This document shows, piece after piece, positions 1 to 5,940 of a stretch of 5,940 nucleotides of DNA; position 1 is the stretch's first letter; the number at the start of each line of letters is the position of its first letter. A program made the position numbers and the translations under genes. This stretch comes from Actinoplanes liguriensis (lineage in GTDB: Bacteria > Actinomycetota > Actinomycetes > Mycobacteriales > Micromonosporaceae): positions 5,657 through 11,596 of the forward strand of contig KL571375.1 of NCBI GenBank assembly GCA_000715855.1. Reading direction: 5' to 3'. The notes beneath the pieces were generated by a model. That model was not told where the DNA came from and made no database searches. It was given only the letters and a program-made list of their open reading frames with translations.

Positions 1-801
1 CGGCCGGCCGGAGAGCCCGCCCGCCTCCACCGCCAGGTGCTGGTCCCCGGGGGCGAGACCGTCCCGGGCCAGGGTGGTGTTGGTGGCGATCAGCCCGGCC
101 GCGCCGTGCTCCAGGCAGACCTCGAGCAGCTCGGCGACGGCCGGCTCGGTCAGGTCCGGAGCGATCTTGACGAGCACCGGGACCGGCCCGGCAAGAGCCT
201 TCAAGATCTCTCTGATGGCGTCGCGATCCTGGAGACTCCGCAGGCCGGGCGTGTTCGGCGAGGAGACGTTCACCGCGATGTAGTCCGCGTACGGGTGCAG
301 CAGCCGGTACGACTCCAGGTAGTCCTCGACCGCCTCGTCCAGCGGGGTCACCTTGGACTTGCCCAGCGAGACGCCGAGCGGCACCCCGATCGGGCCGAGT
401 TCCTCCAAGCGCTCGGCGAGGGCGGCCGCGCCGGCGTTGTTGAAGCCCATCCGGTTGATGATCGCCTCGCTCTCGCGGAGGCGGAACAGGCGCGGCTTGT
501 CGTTGCCGGGCTGCGCCTTGGCGGTGACCGTGCCCACCTCGACGAAGCCGAACCCGAGGGCCGGCCAGGCGGGCAGCGCCAGGCCGTTCTTGTCCATCCC
601 GGCGGCCAGGCCGACCCGGTTCGGGAAGCGGACGCCGAACGCCTCGACCGGGGCGGAGAACGCGTACCGGCGGCGCATCACCTCGCGGGCGGCCGGCGGC
701 ATCGACGCCAGCCGGTGCAGGGTCCACTCGTGCGCGGACTCGGCGTCGCCGCCGCCCAGCCGGAACAGGACCGGCCGGACGGCGTTGCGGAAGAGGTTCA
801 T
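1..801 (-). CDS. pyrD: Dihydroorotate dehydrogenase (quinone), class 2 (3' end beyond the window)
   Basis: FMN enzyme oxidising dihydroorotate to orotate with electrons passed to membrane quinone; fourth step of UMP synthesis. The first 267 codons are visible, and the frame runs off the left edge in the conserved GGLSGRP motif. Class 2 members have about 340-370 residues, so roughly 75-100 are missing. It starts [20 protein letters not shown], an amphipathic N-terminal helix followed by AHEWTLHRL; this extension marks the membrane-associated class 2 and forms the quinone tunnel. Then come [13 protein letters not shown] at 61-73 (FMN site), [11 protein letters not shown] at 83-93, NRMGFNN at 116-122 (substrate Asn), [11 protein letters not shown] at 178-188 with Ser181 as catalytic base (Cys in class 1), VKIAPDLT at 211-218 and IATNTT at 238-243. 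The ATG at 801 is chosen because it yields the family N-terminus and has GAGG eight bases upstream. No damage is visible. Confidence 0.96.
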   Translation of the reverse strand, partial: MNLFRNAVRPVLFRLGGGDAESAHEWTLHRLASMPPAAREVMRRRYAFSAPVEAFGVRFPNRVGLAAGMDKNGLALPAWPALGFGFVEVGTVTAKAQPGNDKPRLFRLRESEAIINRMGFNNAGAAALAERLEELGPIGVPLGVSLGKSKVTPLDEAVEDYLESYRLLHPYADYIAVNVSSPNTPGLRSLQDRDAIREILKALAGPVPVLVKIAPDLTEPAVAELLEVCLEHGAAGLIATNTTLARDGLAPGDQHLAVEAGGLSGRP

Positions 802-883
802 CGTGCCATCCTCGGCATGCCCTCTTGGCCCTCGCCTGCGAGGACGCTGATCGGTGCGGGTGGCTGCCGCTCGGTGCAGTCGG

Positions 884-887
<4 letters not shown>
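798..887 (-). CDS. Possible 29-residue mini-ORF between carB and pyrD
   Basis: A reading frame of 29 codons plus stop exactly fills the carB-pyrD spacer. Its ATG (887-885) overlaps the carB stop as ATGA, and its TGA (800-798) overlaps the pyrD start as ATGA. GGAG lies nine bases before its ATG, inside the end of carB. The peptide begins [20 protein letters not shown] and ends with EGMPRMAR. It has no membrane segment, signal peptide or motif I recognise. A di-proline lies at residues 9-10, and there are two internal Met codons near the end. It could be a real small protein, a coupling device carrying ribosomes from carB to pyrD, or a chance frame: in such GC-rich DNA stop-free runs of this length are common, and pyrD would create the second ATGA simply by having a second codon starting with A. 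Function unknown. Confidence 0.35.
810..813 (-). promoter_or_regulatory. Ribosome binding site of pyrD
   Basis: On the minus strand GAGG lies eight bases before the pyrD ATG (GAGG, ATGGCACG, ATG). It supports the start at 801. The motif falls in the six-base loop of a short potential hairpin (TGCC, GAGGAT, GGCA at 817-804), which may be chance. Confidence 0.6.
830..843 (-). other. Short inverted repeat in the carB-pyrD spacer
   Basis: The mRNA-sense sequence CCTCGCAGGCGAGG forms a GC-rich stem of five pairs with a CAGG loop, about 30 bases before the pyrD start. No U-tract follows, and the stem is too short for an intrinsic terminator. It could pause ribosomes or slow RNase progress, but small GC hairpins arise often by chance in such DNA. 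Confidence 0.3.
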
Positions 888-4234
<3,347 letters not shown>

Positions 4235-4238
4235 CTGG

Positions 4239-4251
4239 CCTCAGCCCTTCT
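4239..4251 (-). promoter_or_regulatory. Candidate ribosome binding site of carB
   Basis: The carA-carB junction reads AAGAAGGGCTGAGGCCAGATG on the minus strand, apart from the first base. Two weak Shine-Dalgarno candidates sit at the end of carA: AGAAGG with an 11-base spacer and GAGG, overlapping the carA stop, with a 4-base spacer. Neither has ideal spacing. With only six bases between the stop and the ATG, translation of carB is probably coupled to carA, which would suit the 1:1 subunit ratio. Confidence 0.45.
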
Positions 4252-5347
4252 TCTCGACGAGCTCGACGAACCTGTCGAACAGGTAGTCGGCGTCGTGCGG
4301 GCCGGCGGCGGCCTCGGGGTGGTACTGGACGGTGAAGGCGGGCACCTCGATGCCGCGCAGCCCTTCGACCACGTTGTCGTTGAGGCAGACGTGCGAGACC
4401 TCGACGTCGCCGAACTCGGTGCCGATCACCGTGTCCAGCGGCGCGTTGACCGCGAAGCCGTGGTTGTGGCTGGTCACCTCGACCTTGCCGGTGGTCTTGT
4501 CGAGCACCGGCTGGTTGATGCCGCGGTGGCCGTAGCCGAGCTTGTAGGTGCCGAAGCCGAGCGCACGCCCGAGGATCTGGCTGCCGAAGCAGATGCCGAA
4601 GAGCGGCACCTGGCGGCGCATCACCTCCTGCGCGAGCCCCACCGGGCCGTCCGCGGTGGCCGGGTCACCCGGGCCGGGCGAGAAGAACACCGCGTCCGGG
4701 CTGACCTTCAGCAGATCGTCGATCGAGGACGACGCCGGGAAGACGTGCGTGGTCACGCCGCGGGCGGCGAGCCGGCGCGAGACGTTGCGCTTGATGCCCA
4801 GGTCCAGCGCGGCGACCGTGTAACGGTGCTCGCCCTCGGCCTGCACGGTGTAGCGCTCGCCGGTGGTCACCTGCGCGGAGAGGTCCGCGCCGAGCATCTG
4901 CGCCTGCTCACGGACTCTTTGCAACAGCGACTGAGGATCCACGTCGACGCTGGACACGCCGACCCGCATCGCGCCGCGGTCGCGCAGGTGGCGGGTGAGC
5001 GCGCGGGTGTCGATGCCGCTGATGCCGACGACGCCCTCGGCGGCCAGGCGCTCGCCCAGGTCACCCTTCGAGCGCCAGTTGGACGGGCGGCGGGCCGGGT
5101 CCCGGACCACGTAGCCGGCGACCCAGATCCGGTCCGACTCGTCGTCCTCCTCGTTGACGCCGGTGTTGCCGATCTGCGGCGCGGTCTGCACCACGACCTG
5201 CCGGTGGAACGACGGGTCGGTGAGGACTTCCTGGTAGCCGGTCATGCCGGTGGTGAACACCGCCTCGCCGAACGTCTCACCGACGGCGCCGTAGGCCGTC
5301 CCGGTGAAGCTGCGCCCGTCTTCGAGCACGAGGATCGCCTTGGTCAC
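4241..5347 (-). CDS. carA: Carbamoyl-phosphate synthase small (glutaminase) subunit
   Basis: Hydrolyses glutamine and channels ammonia to CarB for carbamoyl phosphate synthesis; cytosolic heterodimer subunit. It is 368 residues long, near the family norm of about 375-385. The N-terminal CPSase small-chain domain (about 1-150) has TGMTGYQEVLTDPS at 33-46 and GISGIDTRALTR at 108-119. The class I glutamine amidotransferase domain (about 175-368) has FFSPGPGDP at 221-229, the nucleophile Cys253 in GICFGSQ, TSHNHGFAV at 292-300, and His343 and Glu345 in QYHPEAAAGPHD, completing the triad. The residue after the nucleophile-elbow Gly is Ser, where the E. coli motif GICLGHQ has His; I recall Asn there in M. 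tuberculosis, so this position varies. The GTG start was chosen because it overlaps the pyrC stop, gives the canonical N-terminus TKAILVLEDG, and has GGGAAGG seven bases upstream. The frame is open further upstream, but only inside pyrC. carB starts six bases after the stop. Confidence 0.97.
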   Translation of the reverse strand: MTKAILVLEDGRSFTGTAYGAVGETFGEAVFTTGMTGYQEVLTDPSFHRQVVVQTAPQIGNTGVNEEDDESDRIWVAGYVVRDPARRPSNWRSKGDLGERLAAEGVVGISGIDTRALTRHLRDRGAMRVGVSSVDVDPQSLLQRVREQAQMLGADLSAQVTTGERYTVQAEGEHRYTVAALDLGIKRNVSRRLAARGVTTHVFPASSSIDDLLKVSPDAVFFSPGPGDPATADGPVGLAQEVMRRQVPLFGICFGSQILGRALGFGTYKLGYGHRGINQPVLDKTTGKVEVTSHNHGFAVNAPLDTVIGTEFGDVEVSHVCLNDNVVEGLRGIEVPAFTVQYHPEAAAGPHDADYLFDRFVELVEKKG

Positions 5348-5940
5348 TTGACAGCCTTCCCGTCGAGCACAGTCGCTTCTCCCCGCAGGAAGGTCGCCAC
5401 GATGCGACCGGGCAGGGTCATTCCCGCGTACGGCGTGTTCCGGCTGCGGCTCGCCAGGCCGCCCGGGTCCACGACCCAGCGGGTCTTCGGATCCACCAGC
5501 GTCAGGTTCGCCGGCGTGCCGGTCACGGTGAGGTCGCCGCCGTGCCCGGCCAGCCCGGCGATGCGGGCGGGGGCGATCGACATCCGGTCGGCGATCAGAT
5601 CCCACTTCTCACCGAAGACGTCGAGCACGATGGGGAGCGCGGTCTCCAGGCCGAGCATGCCGGGACGCGCGTACGACCACTCGCACTCCTTGTCCTGCAC
5701 GGCGTGCGGGGCGTGATCGGTGGCGACCACGTCGATCACGCCGTCCAGCAGCGCCTGCCGCAGGGCGGTGACGTCCTTCGCCGTACGCAATGGGGGGTTG
5801 ACCTTGAAAACCGGGTCGTAACCGCTCGCCATCTCGTCGGTCAGGATCAGGTGATGCGGGGTGACCTCGGCCGTCACGCGCACGCCGCGGGCCTTGGCCT
5901 GGCGCAGCACCTCGACCGAGCCGGCCGTGGAGACGTGGCA
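5344..5940 (-). CDS. pyrC: Dihydroorotase, type I (C-terminal part, 5' end beyond the window)
   Basis: Reversible cyclisation of N-carbamoyl-L-aspartate to dihydroorotate, the third step of UMP synthesis; a cytosolic zinc enzyme of the amidohydrolase superfamily. The frame is open to the right edge, so 198 codons plus the stop are visible of about 430 usual for type I enzymes. Visible motifs, numbered from the edge: HVSTAGS at residue 2 (a metal-ligand His in this family), EVTPHHL around 25-31 (second metal His), KVNPPLR around 46-52 (substrate-contacting Asn), and ATDHAPH around 73-79, which carries the conserved catalytic and metal-binding Asp. The C-terminal SRSRNTPYAGMTLPGRI is the usual type I ending that packs against the barrel. 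All expected active-site residues in this part are present, so it looks functional. Its TGA overlaps the carA start by four bases (GTGA), implying translational coupling. The start codon lies outside the window. Confidence 0.96.
   Translation of the reverse strand, partial: CHVSTAGSVEVLRQAKARGVRVTAEVTPHHLILTDEMASGYDPVFKVNPPLRTAKDVTALRQALLDGVIDVVATDHAPHAVQDKECEWSYARPGMLGLETALPIVLDVFGEKWDLIADRMSIAPARIAGLAGHGGDLTVTGTPANLTLVDPKTRWVVDPGGLASRSRNTPYAGMTLPGRIVATFLRGEATVLDGKAVK
5355..5361 (-). promoter_or_regulatory. Ribosome binding site of carA
   Basis: On the minus strand the sequence is GGGAAGG, then CTGTCAA, then GTG. This purine-rich Shine-Dalgarno sequence lies inside the last codons of pyrC with a seven-base spacer. 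It supports the GTG at 5347-5345 as the carA start in preference to an upstream start within pyrC. Confidence 0.75.

Noticed and set aside
1..11. Short CCGG/GGCC tandem at the left edge.
   Set aside because: It encodes the conserved SGRP residues of pyrD and is too short to count as a repeat element.
5348..5605. A longer carA reading frame extending upstream into pyrC.
   Set aside because: The extra 86 codons overlap conserved pyrC sequence in another frame and resemble no CarA N-terminus; the GTG at 5347 gives the canonical start.

Overview
The window is an internal slice of a de novo pyrimidine (UMP) biosynthesis operon from a high-GC actinomycete. All genes are on the minus strand, so the operon reads from the right edge (5940) to the left edge (1). 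The order is pyrC (3' two-fifths or so), carA (complete), carB (complete), a possible 29-codon mini-ORF, and pyrD (5' three-quarters or so). The very GC-rich sequence, the near-universal G or C at third codon positions, the GTG start of carA and the close match of CarA and CarB to mycobacterial and streptomycete forms point to Actinobacteria. A Micromonosporaceae-type organism such as Actinoplanes or Micromonospora is plausible, but I cannot fix the genus by eye.

Layout: 5940-5344 is the C-terminal part of a type I dihydroorotase. Its TGA overlaps the GTG start of carA (5347-4241) in a GTGA junction. After 6 bases carB follows (4234-884, 1116 residues). The carB TGA overlaps an ATG that opens a 29-codon reading frame (887-798), whose own TGA overlaps the ATG of pyrD (801 to the left edge). 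pyrD is a class 2, quinone-linked dihydroorotate dehydrogenase cut off by the window edge after 267 codons. No gene-free stretch exceeds about 85 bases. I see no promoter, terminator, RNA gene, CRISPR array or mobile element. The operon promoter and any pyrR/pyrB genes would lie beyond the right edge, and pyrF probably lies beyond the left edge.

Function: CarA releases ammonia from glutamine. CarB uses it with bicarbonate and two ATP to make carbamoyl phosphate, and retains a C-terminal allosteric domain. PyrB (not in the window) would make carbamoyl aspartate, PyrC closes the ring to dihydroorotate, and PyrD oxidises that to orotate at the membrane.

This is essentially a housekeeping region, and I do not see a new biological system in it. 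Two details deserve a second look. One is a glycine-rich extra segment of exactly 12 residues in the first ATP-grasp half of CarB, shown by the spacing of known ATP-binding arginines and by comparison with the protein's own second half. The other is the doubly overlapping mini-ORF between carB and pyrD.
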